Shown here: piece by piece, positions 1-6,529 of the stretch | Numbering within the stretch: the stretch's first letter is position 1 | How the letters are laid out: the number at the start of each line of letters is the position of its first letter | DNA from: 70-18 sp041691815 | GTDB lineage: Bacteria > Pseudomonadota > Alphaproteobacteria > Acetobacterales > Acetobacteraceae | DNA: 9,719 nt | Direction of reading: 5' to 3' | NCBI GenBank assembly: GCA_041691815.1 | Contig: JBEPTZ010000151.1 | Coordinates: forward strand, 1 to 9,719 | Notes under the pieces: model-generated | What the model was told of the DNA's origin: nothing | The model's input: the letters and a program-made list of their open reading frames with translations, nothing else | The model's database searches: none | Translations under genes and position numbers: made by a program

Positions 1-1452
1 CTATTGCAGCCTGCCGCGCAGCACGTCGTTGACCAGCGCCGGGTTGCCCTTGCCGGCCATCGCCTTCATCACCTGCCCGACAAAGAAGCCGAACAGCTTG
101 TCCTTGCCGGACTTGTATTCGGCCACCTTGTCCGCGTTGGCCGCCAGCACCGCCTCCACCGCGGCATCGATCGCGCCGCTATCGGTCACCTGCCGCAGCC
201 CGCGCGCATCGACGATGGCCGCTGCCGATTCGCCGCTCTCCAGCATCGCCTCGAACACCTCCTTGGCGATCTTGCCGTTGATGGTGGCGTCGGCGATCAG
301 GTCGAGCAGCCCGCCCAGCGCCTCGGCGGAGACCGGCGGGTCTTCGATGCTGTGGCCCAGCCGATTCAGCGCGGCAAAGTAGTCGCCGGTCAGCCAGTTG
401 GCCGCCTGCTTGGCGTCACGCCCCCGCGCCAGCGTCTCGTAGAACACCGCCGTGGCCTGCTCGGCCACCAGCACCGCGGCGTCATACGGCGACAACCCGT
501 ACTCGGTGATGAACCGGGCACGCTTGGCGTCCGGCAGTTCCGGCAGCGCCGCACGCAGTTCGTCCACCCAGCCCTGCTCCAGCACCAGCGGCAGCAGGTC
601 GGGATCGGGAAAATAGCGGTAGTCGTGCGCGTCCTCCTTGGAGCGCATCGAGCGGGTTTCACCCTTGTTGGGATCAAACAGCCTGGTCTCCTGCTCGACG
701 GTGCCGCCACCCTCCCACACCTGGATCTGCCGCAGCGCCTCCGCCTCGATCGCCTGCATCACGAAGCGCACCGAGTTGACGTTCTTCACCTCGCAGCGGG
801 TGCGATACCCCTCGCCGGGCTTGCGCACCGAAACATTGACGTCCGCCCGCAGCGACCCCTCCTCCATGTTGCCGTCGCAGGTGCCGAGATAGCGCAGGAT
901 GCTGCGCAGCTTGCGCACATAGGCGCCGGCCTCCTCCGGGCTGCGCAGATCGGGTTCGCTGACGATCTCCATCAGCGCCACCCCGGCGCGGTTGAGGTCG
1001 ATGAAGCTGCGGCTGGGGTCCTGGTCGTGCAGCGATTTGCCGGCATCCTGCTCGACATGCAGCCGGGTCACCCCGATCTGCCGCGTGCTGCCATCGGCCA
1101 GCTCGATCTCGATCACCCCCGTGCCGACAATCGGCTGCTCGTACTGGCTGATCTGGTAGCCGTTCGGCAGGTCGGCATAGAAGTAGTTCTTGCGGTCGAA
1201 CCGGCTGCGCAGGTTGATCTGCGCATTCAGCCCCAGCCCGGTGCGCACCGCCTGGCGGATGCACTCGCCATTGACCACCGGCAGCATGCCGGGAAAGCCG
1301 GCGTCAACGAAACTCACCTGGCTGTTCGGGCTGGCCCCGAAGCCGGTGGCGGCGCCGCTGAACAGCTTGGACTGGCTGATGATCTGGGCATGCACCTCAA
1401 GGCCGATCACGACCTCCCAGGCGCCGCTGGAGCCTTCGATGGCGTAGGTCAT
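1..1452 (-). CDS. gatB: Aspartyl/glutamyl-tRNA(Asn/Gln) amidotransferase subunit B
   Basis: GatB is the kinase and tRNA-binding subunit of GatCAB. It activates the side chain of Glu or Asp mischarged on tRNA(Gln) or tRNA(Asn) with ATP and amidates it with ammonia from GatA, in the cytoplasm. The 483-residue product has the usual family length. It shows the GatB opening GLEVHAQ (residues 17-23), the NGYQISQYEQPI stretch (97-108), IDLNRAGVALMEIVSEPD (151-168) and the KNVNS and DYRYFPDPD segments (223-227, 277-285). The C-terminal ~150 residues match the helical YqeY/GatB tail that contacts tRNA. I place the start at the ATG at 1452, 4 nt after gatA ends, with GGGAG about 10 nt upstream. A start 66 nt further upstream would add 22 residues unlike the family and overlap gatA. 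In the signature the usual GVPL reads GVAL, a mild substitution. The TAG stop is at the very edge of the window, so anything downstream is unseen. Confidence 0.97.
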   Translation of the reverse strand: MTYAIEGSSGAWEVVIGLEVHAQIISQSKLFSGAATGFGASPNSQVSFVDAGFPGMLPVVNGECIRQAVRTGLGLNAQINLRSRFDRKNYFYADLPNGYQISQYEQPIVGTGVIEIELADGSTRQIGVTRLHVEQDAGKSLHDQDPSRSFIDLNRAGVALMEIVSEPDLRSPEEAGAYVRKLRSILRYLGTCDGNMEEGSLRADVNVSVRKPGEGYRTRCEVKNVNSVRFVMQAIEAEALRQIQVWEGGGTVEQETRLFDPNKGETRSMRSKEDAHDYRYFPDPDLLPLVLEQGWVDELRAALPELPDAKRARFITEYGLSPYDAAVLVAEQATAVFYETLARGRDAKQAANWLTGDYFAALNRLGHSIEDPPVSAEALGGLLDLIADATINGKIAKEVFEAMLESGESAAAIVDARGLRQVTDSGAIDAAVEAVLAANADKVAEYKSGKDKLFGFFVGQVMKAMAGKGNPALVNDVLRGRLQ

Positions 1453-1456
1453 CGCC

Positions 1457-2935
1457 CTATGCTCCCGCCAGCATGCCGGGCCGCGCGGAAAACCCGGCGG
1501 CGCGTTCCAGCGCGGCACCCACCGCGAACACCGTCTCCTCGTCGAAATGCCGCCCCAGCACCTGCAGCCCGAGCGGCAGGCCCTGCGCGTCCAGCCCGGC
1601 AGGCACCGATAGCCCAGGGCTACCCGACATGTTGGCCGGCACGGTGAAAATATCGTTCAGATACATGGTGATCGGGTCGTTCATGCGCTCGCCCTGGGCG
1701 AACGCGGCGGTCGGTGCAGTCGGCGTGACCAGCGCGTCCACCTTCTGAAACACCTCGGTGAAATCCCTCAAAATCAGCGCCCTCACCTTCTGCGCGCGCA
1801 GGTAATAGGCGTCGTAATAGCCGGCCGACAGCACATACGTGCCGATCAGCACCCGCCGCTTCACCTCATCGCCAAACCCCTCGCCGCGGGTCTTCTCGTA
1901 CAGCTCGATCAGGTCGCGCCCCTCGCTGCGCGCGCCGAACCGCACCCCGTCATAGCGCGCCAGATTGGAGGAAGCCTCGGCCGGGGCGACGATATAGTAA
2001 GTCGCCAGTCCGTATTTGGTGTGCGGCAAGGAGACATCGACGATTTCCGCCCCCTCGGCGCGCAACCAGTCCAGCCCCTGGCTCCACAGCGCCTCGATCT
2101 CCGGCGCCATGCCGTCGCTGCGGTATTCGCGCGGCACGCCGATCCGCAGCCCCTTCACGCCACGGGCGCAGGCGGCAGCGAAATCCGGCACCGCCACATC
2201 GGCGCTGGTCGAATCCTTGGCATCGAACCCGGCCATCGAGCCGAGCATGATGGCGCAATCCTCCACCGTGCGGGCCAGCGGCCCGGCCTGGTCGAGCGAC
2301 GAGGCAAACGCCACCACCCCCCAGCGCGAGCAGCGGCCATAGGTCGGCTTGATCCCGGCGATGCCGCAGAACGCCGCCGGCTGGCGGATCGAGCCGCCGG
2401 TATCGGTCGCCGTCGCCCCCAGCGCCAGCCGCCCGGCCACCGCCGCCGCCGAGCCGCCGGAGGAGCCGCCCGGCACCAGCGCCCGATTGTCGCCGCGCCG
2501 GGTCCAGGGATTGGTGACCGCACCATAGGCCGAGGTCATGTTCGACGACCCCATGGCAAACTCGTCGAGATTGGCCTTGCCGAGAAACACCGCGCCGTCG
2601 CGCAGCAGGTTGGCGGTGACGGTGCTCTCATAGGGCGGAATGAACGGCGCCAGGATGCGGCTGCCGGCGGTGGTGCGCACCCCCTTGGTGCAGAACAGAT
2701 CCTTGATCGCCAGCGGGATGCCGGTGAGATTGCCATGCTCGCCACGCCCCAGCGCGGCATCGGCGGCATCGGCCTGGGCCAGCGCCGCCGCGCCGGTCAC
2801 CGTGATGAAGGCGTTCAACTTCGGGTTCAGCACCGCGATGGCGTCGAGGAACGCCTGGGTCAACTCCCGCGACGAGAACCGGCCGGCGCGCAGCCCGGCG
2901 CGGGCCTCGGCCAAGGTAAGGTCGGTCAGCATCAT
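1457..2935 (-). CDS. gatA: Aspartyl/glutamyl-tRNA(Asn/Gln) amidotransferase subunit A (glutaminase)
   Basis: GatA hydrolyses glutamine and passes the ammonia to GatB, where the mischarged aminoacyl-tRNA is amidated. The 492-residue protein belongs to the amidase signature family. Its Ser-cisSer-Lys triad can be placed from motif spacing: Lys78 in AIKD, Ser158 in GGSSGGSAAAVAG, and the nucleophile Ser182 in DTGGSIRQPAAFCG, followed by GIKPTYGR. Compared with Staphylococcus aureus GatA there is a 5-residue longer loop just before GGSSGG (around 145-155), which leaves the active site intact. The ATG at 2935 overlaps the gatC TGA as ATGA, and AGGTGG lies a few bases upstream inside gatC, so translational coupling is likely. 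A second ATG follows at once and would change the product by only one residue. GatCAB is known from organisms lacking AsnRS, GlnRS or both; which tRNA is served here cannot be read from this window. Confidence 0.97.
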   Translation of the reverse strand: MMLTDLTLAEARAGLRAGRFSSRELTQAFLDAIAVLNPKLNAFITVTGAAALAQADAADAALGRGEHGNLTGIPLAIKDLFCTKGVRTTAGSRILAPFIPPYESTVTANLLRDGAVFLGKANLDEFAMGSSNMTSAYGAVTNPWTRRGDNRALVPGGSSGGSAAAVAGRLALGATATDTGGSIRQPAAFCGIAGIKPTYGRCSRWGVVAFASSLDQAGPLARTVEDCAIMLGSMAGFDAKDSTSADVAVPDFAAACARGVKGLRIGVPREYRSDGMAPEIEALWSQGLDWLRAEGAEIVDVSLPHTKYGLATYYIVAPAEASSNLARYDGVRFGARSEGRDLIELYEKTRGEGFGDEVKRRVLIGTYVLSAGYYDAYYLRAQKVRALILRDFTEVFQKVDALVTPTAPTAAFAQGERMNDPITMYLNDIFTVPANMSGSPGLSVPAGLDAQGLPLGLQVLGRHFDEETVFAVGAALERAAGFSARPGMLAGA

Positions 2936-3222
2936 TCGACCACCTTTGGCACGGTGTAGAACGCGCCCTCGCGGTCCGGCGCATTGGCCAGCACCTGCTC
3001 GGCGATGCCGCCATCGGTAACCAGATCGGCACGCAACCGCTGCGCCATACCGTGGGTGCCGCCGGCCATCGGCGTAACCCCATCGACATTCACCTCATTC
3101 AACTGCTCGATCCAGCCGAGGATGGAGTTAAGCTCCGCGCCGATCTGCTCGACCTGCCCGTCATCCAGCCGGATGCGGGCGAGCCTGGCGATACGGCGGA
3201 CGGTCGCGGGATCGAGCGACAT
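2932..3222 (-). CDS. gatC: Aspartyl/glutamyl-tRNA(Asn/Gln) amidotransferase subunit C
   Basis: GatC is the small subunit that wraps round the GatA-GatB interface and stabilises the complex. The product is 96 residues, the usual size. It opens MSLDPATVRRIARLARIRL, has the central LNSILGWIEQLNEVNVDGV stretch (31-49) and ends FYTVPKVVE, the family's typical VPKV ending. The ATG at 3222 is preceded by AAGGAA about 6 nt upstream, a good ribosome binding site. The same frame stays open far upstream antisense to ruvX and the amidohydrolase, but that stretch has no family similarity and is a product of GC-rich composition. It is the first gene of gatC-gatA-gatB, so the operon promoter should lie in or beyond the 45-bp gap before the divergent ruvX, possibly extending into ruvX. 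Confidence 0.96.
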   Translation of the reverse strand: MSLDPATVRRIARLARIRLDDGQVEQIGAELNSILGWIEQLNEVNVDGVTPMAGGTHGMAQRLRADLVTDGGIAEQVLANAPDREGAFYTVPKVVE

Positions 3223-3244
3223 GGGATTTCCTTGGCTGAGACGC

Positions 3245-3267
3245 GGGCGCGGACCATAACCGCGCCC
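3245..3267. repeat. 8-bp inverted repeat in the gatC/ruvX divergent gap
   Basis: The arms GGGCGCGG (3245-3252) and CCGCGCCC (3260-3267) are exact reverse complements separated by the 7-nt spacer ACCATAA. They sit in the 45-bp gap between the divergent gatC and ruvX starts, and the right arm touches the ruvX ATG directly. The repeat could be a dyad operator serving both promoters, or an RNA hairpin in the ruvX leader occupying the place of the ribosome binding site. There is no following T-run, so it is not an intrinsic terminator. Arms this GC-rich can arise by chance in such a genome; the position is what makes it notable. Confidence 0.6.
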
Positions 3268-3744
3268 ATGCCCCTGTTCAACATGATGCAGTTGCGCGCC
3301 CACCTCACCCAAGGCCAGCGCCTGCTCGGACTCGACCCCGGCAGCCGGGTGATCGGCGTGGCGCTGTCCGATGTCTCCCTGCTGCTGGCCAGCCCGCACG
3401 CCAGCCTGAAGCGCGGCAAGCTGGCCGCCAACGCCGCCCAGATCGCCGCGATCGCCCAACGCCAGAACGCCGCCGGCCTGGTGGTCGGCCTGCCGCTGTC
3501 GCTGGATGGCAGCGCCGGCCCGGCCGCCCAGGCGGCGCGCGACTGGACGCATGCGCTGTCGGCGGCGACCGGCCTGCCGGCGGCGCTGTGGGACGAGCGG
3601 CTGTCCTCGGCGGCGGTGAACCGTTTCCTGATCGAGGAGGCCGACATGACCCGCAAGCGGCGCGCCGAAGTGGTCGACCGGATGGCCGCCGCCTACATGC
3701 TGCAAGGCGCGCTGGACGCCAGCCGGGGCGTAGTGGGAAGCTGA
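3268..3744 (+). CDS. ruvX: RuvX/YqgF family Holliday junction resolvase-like nuclease
   Basis: RuvX (YqgF) proteins have an RNase H-like fold related to RuvC. Members have been linked to processing of the pre-16S rRNA 5' end and to Holliday junction resolution. The 158-residue product shows the family motifs in order: LLGLDPGSRVIGVALSD with Asp23, LVVGLPLSLDGS (71-82), WDERLSS (108-114, Asp109-Glu110) and the C-terminal VVDRMAAAYMLQ with Asp137. The acidic residues expected to hold metal are all present. The start is less certain than the identity. The ATG at 3268 has no clear Shine-Dalgarno sequence because an inverted repeat fills that position. In-frame ATG codons at 3283 and 3286 and a TTG at 3232 are possible alternatives. 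It is divergent from gatC and followed 21 nt later by an amidohydrolase on the same strand, so the two may be co-transcribed. Confidence 0.93.
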   Translation: MPLFNMMQLRAHLTQGQRLLGLDPGSRVIGVALSDVSLLLASPHASLKRGKLAANAAQIAAIAQRQNAAGLVVGLPLSLDGSAGPAAQAARDWTHALSAATGLPAALWDERLSSAAVNRFLIEEADMTRKRRAEVVDRMAAAYMLQGALDASRGVVGS

Positions 3745-3765
3745 CCGCAAACAGCGGAGACGACC

Positions 3766-4956
3766 ATGAGCACCCTGGCGATCAGCAATATCCGGCCGAT
3801 GGGCGGCGTTTCCACCTCGATTCTGATCGAAAATGGCCGGATTTCGACCATTGGCGGCGCGATTCCGCCCGGTTTTCCGACCCTGGACGGCGGCGGCCGG
3901 CTGGCGATTCCCGGCCTGGTGGAGGCGCACGCGCATCTCGACAAGACGCTGTGGGGGATGCCGTGGTACCGCAACGAGGTCGGCCCACGGCTGATCGACA
4001 AGATCGACAACGAGCGCGCCGCCAAGCGCAGCCTGGGCATCGACCCGGCGCGGCAATCGGCACGGCAGGTGGCGCTGTCCGCCGGGCATGGCACCACGCA
4101 CATACGCACGCATGTCGACGTCGACACCGATGGCGGCATGGCCGGCATCGAAGGGGTGATGGCGACCCGCGCGGCACTGGCCGATGTGGTGGACATGCAG
4201 ATCGTCGCCTTCCCGCAATCCGGGCTGCTGGTGCGGCCGGGCACGATGGAACTGATGGAACAGGCGATGCGACTCGGCGCCGATGTGGTTGGCGGGCTGG
4301 ACCCGTGTGCCATCGACCGTGACCCGAAAGGCCATCTGGACGCGATTTTCGCGCTGGCGCAGCGCTACGGGCGCGGCGTCGACATCCATCTGCACGAGAG
4401 CGGCGAGATGGGGGCGTTCTCCATGGAACTGATCATCGAGCGTGCCCAGGCGCTGGGAATGCGCCGTAACGTGGTGATCAGCCACGCTTTTTGCCTTGGC
4501 ATGCCCGATCCGGCAGCGGTGGCGCGGCTGGTCGACGCGCTGGCCGAGGCGGAGATCGCGGTGATGACCACCGGCACCCCGTCGCGCCCGGTGCCGCCGC
4601 TGCTGGCGCTGCGCGAGGCCGGCGTGGTGGTGGGGTCGGGCTCGGACGGCATCCGCGACACCTGGGGGCCGTACGGCAATGCCGACATGCTGGAGCGGGC
4701 GATGTTCCTCGGCATGCGCAATAATCTGCGCCGCGACGACCAGGTGGAGCAGGCGCTGGATGTCTGCACCCATGGCGGTGCCGCGATGATGGGGGTGACC
4801 GACTATGGTCTGCGGCCCGGCTGCCCGGCCGATATGGTGCTGCTGCCGGGCGCCTGCCTCACCGAGGCGGTGGTGAGCCGGCCGCGCGACCGCATAGTGC
4901 TGAAGCGCGGAAAAATCATCGCCGAAGCGGGTACTGCGGTATTCACAACGCTTTAG
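3766..4956 (+). CDS. Metal-dependent amidohydrolase, cytosine deaminase-like family, substrate unknown
   Basis: This 396-residue protein belongs to the amidohydrolase superfamily and resembles E. coli cytosine deaminase CodA along its length. Metal-site residues can be placed by motif: His55 and His57 in EAHAHLDK, His208 in IHLHESGE, His240 in VISHAF and Asp294 in GSGSDG. Glu211, three residues after His208, matches the CodA proton shuttle Glu217. QIVAFPQSG (145-153) matches the CodA substrate-binding Gln156 region, and WGPYGNADML (300-309) matches WYPLGTANML. A beta-sandwich segment formed by both termini is expected: N-terminal ILIENGRISTIGG and C-terminal RIVLKRGKIIAEAG. The CodA residue Asp314, which contacts the pyrimidine ring, is Gly295 here, so cytosine may not be the substrate. 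Other members act on isopropylammelide-type and further cyclic amides. GGAGA lies about 7 nt before the ATG. Composition matches its neighbours. Confidence 0.88.
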   Translation: MSTLAISNIRPMGGVSTSILIENGRISTIGGAIPPGFPTLDGGGRLAIPGLVEAHAHLDKTLWGMPWYRNEVGPRLIDKIDNERAAKRSLGIDPARQSARQVALSAGHGTTHIRTHVDVDTDGGMAGIEGVMATRAALADVVDMQIVAFPQSGLLVRPGTMELMEQAMRLGADVVGGLDPCAIDRDPKGHLDAIFALAQRYGRGVDIHLHESGEMGAFSMELIIERAQALGMRRNVVISHAFCLGMPDPAAVARLVDALAEAEIAVMTTGTPSRPVPPLLALREAGVVVGSGSDGIRDTWGPYGNADMLERAMFLGMRNNLRRDDQVEQALDVCTHGGAAMMGVTDYGLRPGCPADMVLLPGACLTEAVVSRPRDRIVLKRGKIIAEAGTAVFTTL

Positions 4957-4987
4957 TGCGCCTTGTGTGACGACAAATTAGCATTAT

Positions 4988-5020
4988 TTGACAGGGAACG
5001 TTAACTTTTGTTGGCGTAAA
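4988..5020 (+). promoter_or_regulatory. Possible promoter of the small membrane protein gene
   Basis: The 121-bp spacer 4957-5077 is distinctly richer in A and T than the rest of the window, especially 4960-5020, as expected of a promoter. TTGACA (4988-4993) matches a sigma-70 -35 box perfectly, but no decent -10 box lies 16-18 bp downstream. Overlapping it, GGAAC (4995-4999) followed 15 nt later by CGTA (5015-5018) resembles the alphaproteobacterial general-stress (EcfG) pattern GGAAC, 16-17 nt, CGTT. It is one base short in spacing and has one mismatch. Either reading is only suggestive. I see no intrinsic terminator for the upstream amidohydrolase gene in this spacer. Confidence 0.25.
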
Positions 5021-5047
5021 GTGCGATGGTCGGTTGCCCGATCGCAC
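5021..5047 (+). repeat. Inverted repeat in the leader of the small ORF
   Basis: GTGCGAT (5021-5027) and ATCGCAC (5041-5047) are perfect 7-bp complementary arms around a 13-nt loop. They lie 30 nt before the predicted start codon and just downstream of the candidate promoter, so they would be near the 5' end of the transcript. The repeat could be a leader hairpin or a dyad protein site. No T-run follows, so it is not an intrinsic terminator. Confidence 0.4.
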
Positions 5048-5077
5048 AGGGCCGACGCCACTGCCAGGATTCCCGTC

Positions 5078-5233
5078 ATGACCCGCCTGTCCAGCCTTGC
5101 CCTGCATGCCCGCCAGCGCCGCCCGGTGCAGCGCACCGACCGGTTGCCGGTTACCCTGGCGGCGCCGATCGTGCTGGCCTTGTCGCTGCTGTGCTGGCTG
5201 GCGGTGTGGCAGGTGGCGCGGCTGGTGTTCTGA
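5078..5233 (+). CDS. Predicted small single-pass membrane protein, unknown function
   Basis: The predicted product is 51 residues. Residues 1-22 are strongly basic (six Arg and no Lys, one Asp). A hydrophobic stretch at about 24-46 (LPVTLAAPIVLALSLLCWLA and onward) is long enough for one transmembrane helix. The positive-inside rule suggests a cytoplasmic N-terminus. There is no signal-peptidase-like site. Evidence that it is a real gene: third codon positions are overwhelmingly G or C as in its neighbours, AGGA (5066-5069) lies 8 nt before the ATG, and the ORF fills an otherwise empty gap behind an AT-rich, promoter-like spacer. An alternative TTG start at 4988 would give 81 residues, but that extension falls in the AT-rich spacer and does not look coding. 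It converges on gloA with 21 nt between the stops. I recognise no family. It could be a stress-related membrane peptide, but nothing here shows that. Confidence 0.6.
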   Translation: MTRLSSLALHARQRRPVQRTDRLPVTLAAPIVLALSLLCWLAVWQVARLVF

Positions 5234-5254
5234 CCGCGCCGCCTGCCGCATGCC

Positions 5255-5644
5255 TCAGCCGCGCTGGATCAGCTCGATCTTGTAGCCGTCCGGGTCCTCG
5301 ACGAAGGCGATCACCGTGGTGCCGAATTTCACCGGGCCCGGCTCGCGGCTGATTTTGGCGCCGGCGGCGCGCATCTTGTCGCAGGCGGCGTAGATATCCG
5401 GCAGGCCGATCGCCAGATGCCCGAAGCCGGTGCCGATGTCATATTTATCAACGCCGTAGTTGTAAGTCAGCTCCAGTTCGGTGCTGCCGGGCTGGTCGGC
5501 ATAGCCCATGAAGGCGAGGGTGTATTTGCCGTCCGGCACGTCGCGCCGGCGCAACTCGGTCATGCCGAACATGTCGCGGTAGAACGCCACCGAACGGTCG
5601 AGATCGCCGACCCGCAGCATGGTGTGGAGATAGGACTGAGCCAT
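5255..5644 (-). CDS. gloA: Lactoylglutathione lyase (glyoxalase I)
   Basis: Glyoxalase I isomerises the hemithioacetal of methylglyoxal and glutathione to S-lactoylglutathione, the first step of cytoplasmic methylglyoxal detoxification. The 129-residue product is close to E. coli GloA (135 aa) along its length: LHTMLRVGDLDRS at the start, LELTYNYGVDKYDIGTGFGH in the middle and TTVIAFVEDPDGYKIELI near the end. The four metal ligands are present by alignment: His7, Glu58, His76 and Glu124. The protein is of the short type with two beta-alpha-beta-beta-beta modules that would dimerise, as in the Ni-dependent bacterial class; the metal itself cannot be read from sequence. The ATG at 5644 has AAGGGA about 8 nt upstream. 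It begins 18 nt after the lpxI stop and is likely the last gene of the envelope operon, though its job is unrelated to lipid A. Confidence 0.95.
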   Translation of the reverse strand: MAQSYLHTMLRVGDLDRSVAFYRDMFGMTELRRRDVPDGKYTLAFMGYADQPGSTELELTYNYGVDKYDIGTGFGHLAIGLPDIYAACDKMRAAGAKISREPGPVKFGTTVIAFVEDPDGYKIELIQRG

Positions 5645-5662
5645 AACTGTTATCCCTTATAA

Positions 5663-6517
5663 CTAACTGGACGCGCCGGCGATATCCTCATCGGAAAGCC
5701 CGAGCAGGAACAGCCCCGCCGCATCTGCCGCCGCCACCGTGGCGGCCCGTTCCGCCAGGATGGTGGCGCCGGCCTGAAACGCAACCCCGCGCAGCCCGGC
5801 CGCCGCCCCGCCCTCGATGGTGGCCGGGCCGATGGTCGGCAGGTCGGCGCGGCGGTCCTGGCCGGCCTTCAGCAGCTTCACCAGCACCCCGCCGGGGCCC
5901 GGCCGGCGCAGTTCCCCGGCGCGCGCCAGCATGGCGTCGGTGCCCTCCACCGCCTCGACGCACAGCACCAGGCCCTGCTGCACCACGCAGCCCTGGCCGA
6001 CATCGACAGCGCCCAGCGCACGCGTCACCACGATGGCGCGGGCGATATCGACGGCGGCCTGGGCGTCCGGTGCCGCCCGCGACAGCAGGCCGCGCGGGCC
6101 GAGCGCCTCGGTGATGATGTCGTGGGCGCCGAGCACGGTGAACCCCTCCTCGCCGAAAATCCGCACCACCGCCTTCAGCAACCCGTCGTCGCCGGCAAAC
6201 GCGGCGCGGCCAACCCGGGCGATCATCTTGGCGCCCATCGCGTCCGGCCGCAGGTCGAGCAGTGACGGGCGGCGCACCGGGCCGATCATCACCAGGTCGG
6301 TGCAGCCATGGGCGCGCAACTGGGCGAAGATCTGGCCGACCGCGCCGAGCCGGACGATGGCATGCGGGAACGGGGCCAGCAGCACCGGATCGGCAAAGCC
6401 CTCCAGACCGAGCAGGAACACTTGGCGCCCGGCGGCCTGCGCCGCCCGCGCCACCTGCGCCGGCAGCACGCCACCGCCGGCCAGGATGCCCAGCTTCGGG
6501 CGATCAGGTTCGGTCAT
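5663..6517 (-). CDS. lpxI: UDP-2,3-diacylglucosamine pyrophosphatase LpxI
   Basis: LpxI hydrolyses UDP-2,3-diacylglucosamine to 2,3-diacylglucosamine 1-phosphate (lipid X) and UMP, the fourth step of lipid A synthesis. It replaces the unrelated LpxH in most alphaproteobacteria. The 284-residue product has the typical two-domain layout: an N-terminal domain opening LGILAGGGVLPAQVARAA (9-26) with VMIGPVRRPSL (76-86), and a C-terminal domain with ALGAVDVGQGCVVQ (167-180). The conserved KAGQDRRADLPTIGP stretch lies at 217-231. Asp225 falls in the last motif and corresponds to the aspartate known to be needed for activity in the Caulobacter enzyme. The ATG at 6517 lies 12 nt after the lpxA stop. 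No good Shine-Dalgarno is visible, the nearest GAGG being about 17 nt away, so translation may rely on coupling to lpxA. In Caulobacter lpxI sits between lpxA and lpxB; here gloA follows instead. Confidence 0.94.
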   Translation of the reverse strand: MTEPDRPKLGILAGGGVLPAQVARAAQAAGRQVFLLGLEGFADPVLLAPFPHAIVRLGAVGQIFAQLRAHGCTDLVMIGPVRRPSLLDLRPDAMGAKMIARVGRAAFAGDDGLLKAVVRIFGEEGFTVLGAHDIITEALGPRGLLSRAAPDAQAAVDIARAIVVTRALGAVDVGQGCVVQQGLVLCVEAVEGTDAMLARAGELRRPGPGGVLVKLLKAGQDRRADLPTIGPATIEGGAAAGLRGVAFQAGATILAERAATVAAADAAGLFLLGLSDEDIAGASS

Positions 6518-6529
6518 CGCGCGGGCGTA

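Noticed and set aside
4..1647. Long plus-strand open frame antisense to gatB (547 codons)
   Set aside because: It lies opposite a full-length conserved gatB, encodes low-complexity His/Arg/Ala-rich sequence with no recognisable family, and is the usual result of high-GC codon bias.
4113..4126. 14-bp perfect palindrome TGTCGACGTCGACA in the amidohydrolase gene
   Set aside because: It directly follows from codons for the conserved HVDVDT metal-site region and lies mid-gene, so a coding explanation is enough.
3223..4773. Long minus-strand extension upstream of gatC
   Set aside because: The frame runs antisense to ruvX and the amidohydrolase, has no similarity to the GatC family, and a good ribosome binding site supports the ATG at 3222.
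4943..5251. 102-codon minus-strand frame opposite the small membrane ORF
   Set aside because: It has no ribosome binding site, its composition is that of a shadow frame, and the plus-strand ORF has better codon bias and a transmembrane helix.
5234..5254. Bidirectional terminator between the convergent small ORF and gloA
   Set aside because: The 21-nt gap shows no stem-loop with a T-run on either strand.
5891..5903. 13-nt GCCGGG-G-CCCGGC inverted repeat in lpxI
   Set aside because: It is short, lies mid-coding, and is expected at this GC content.
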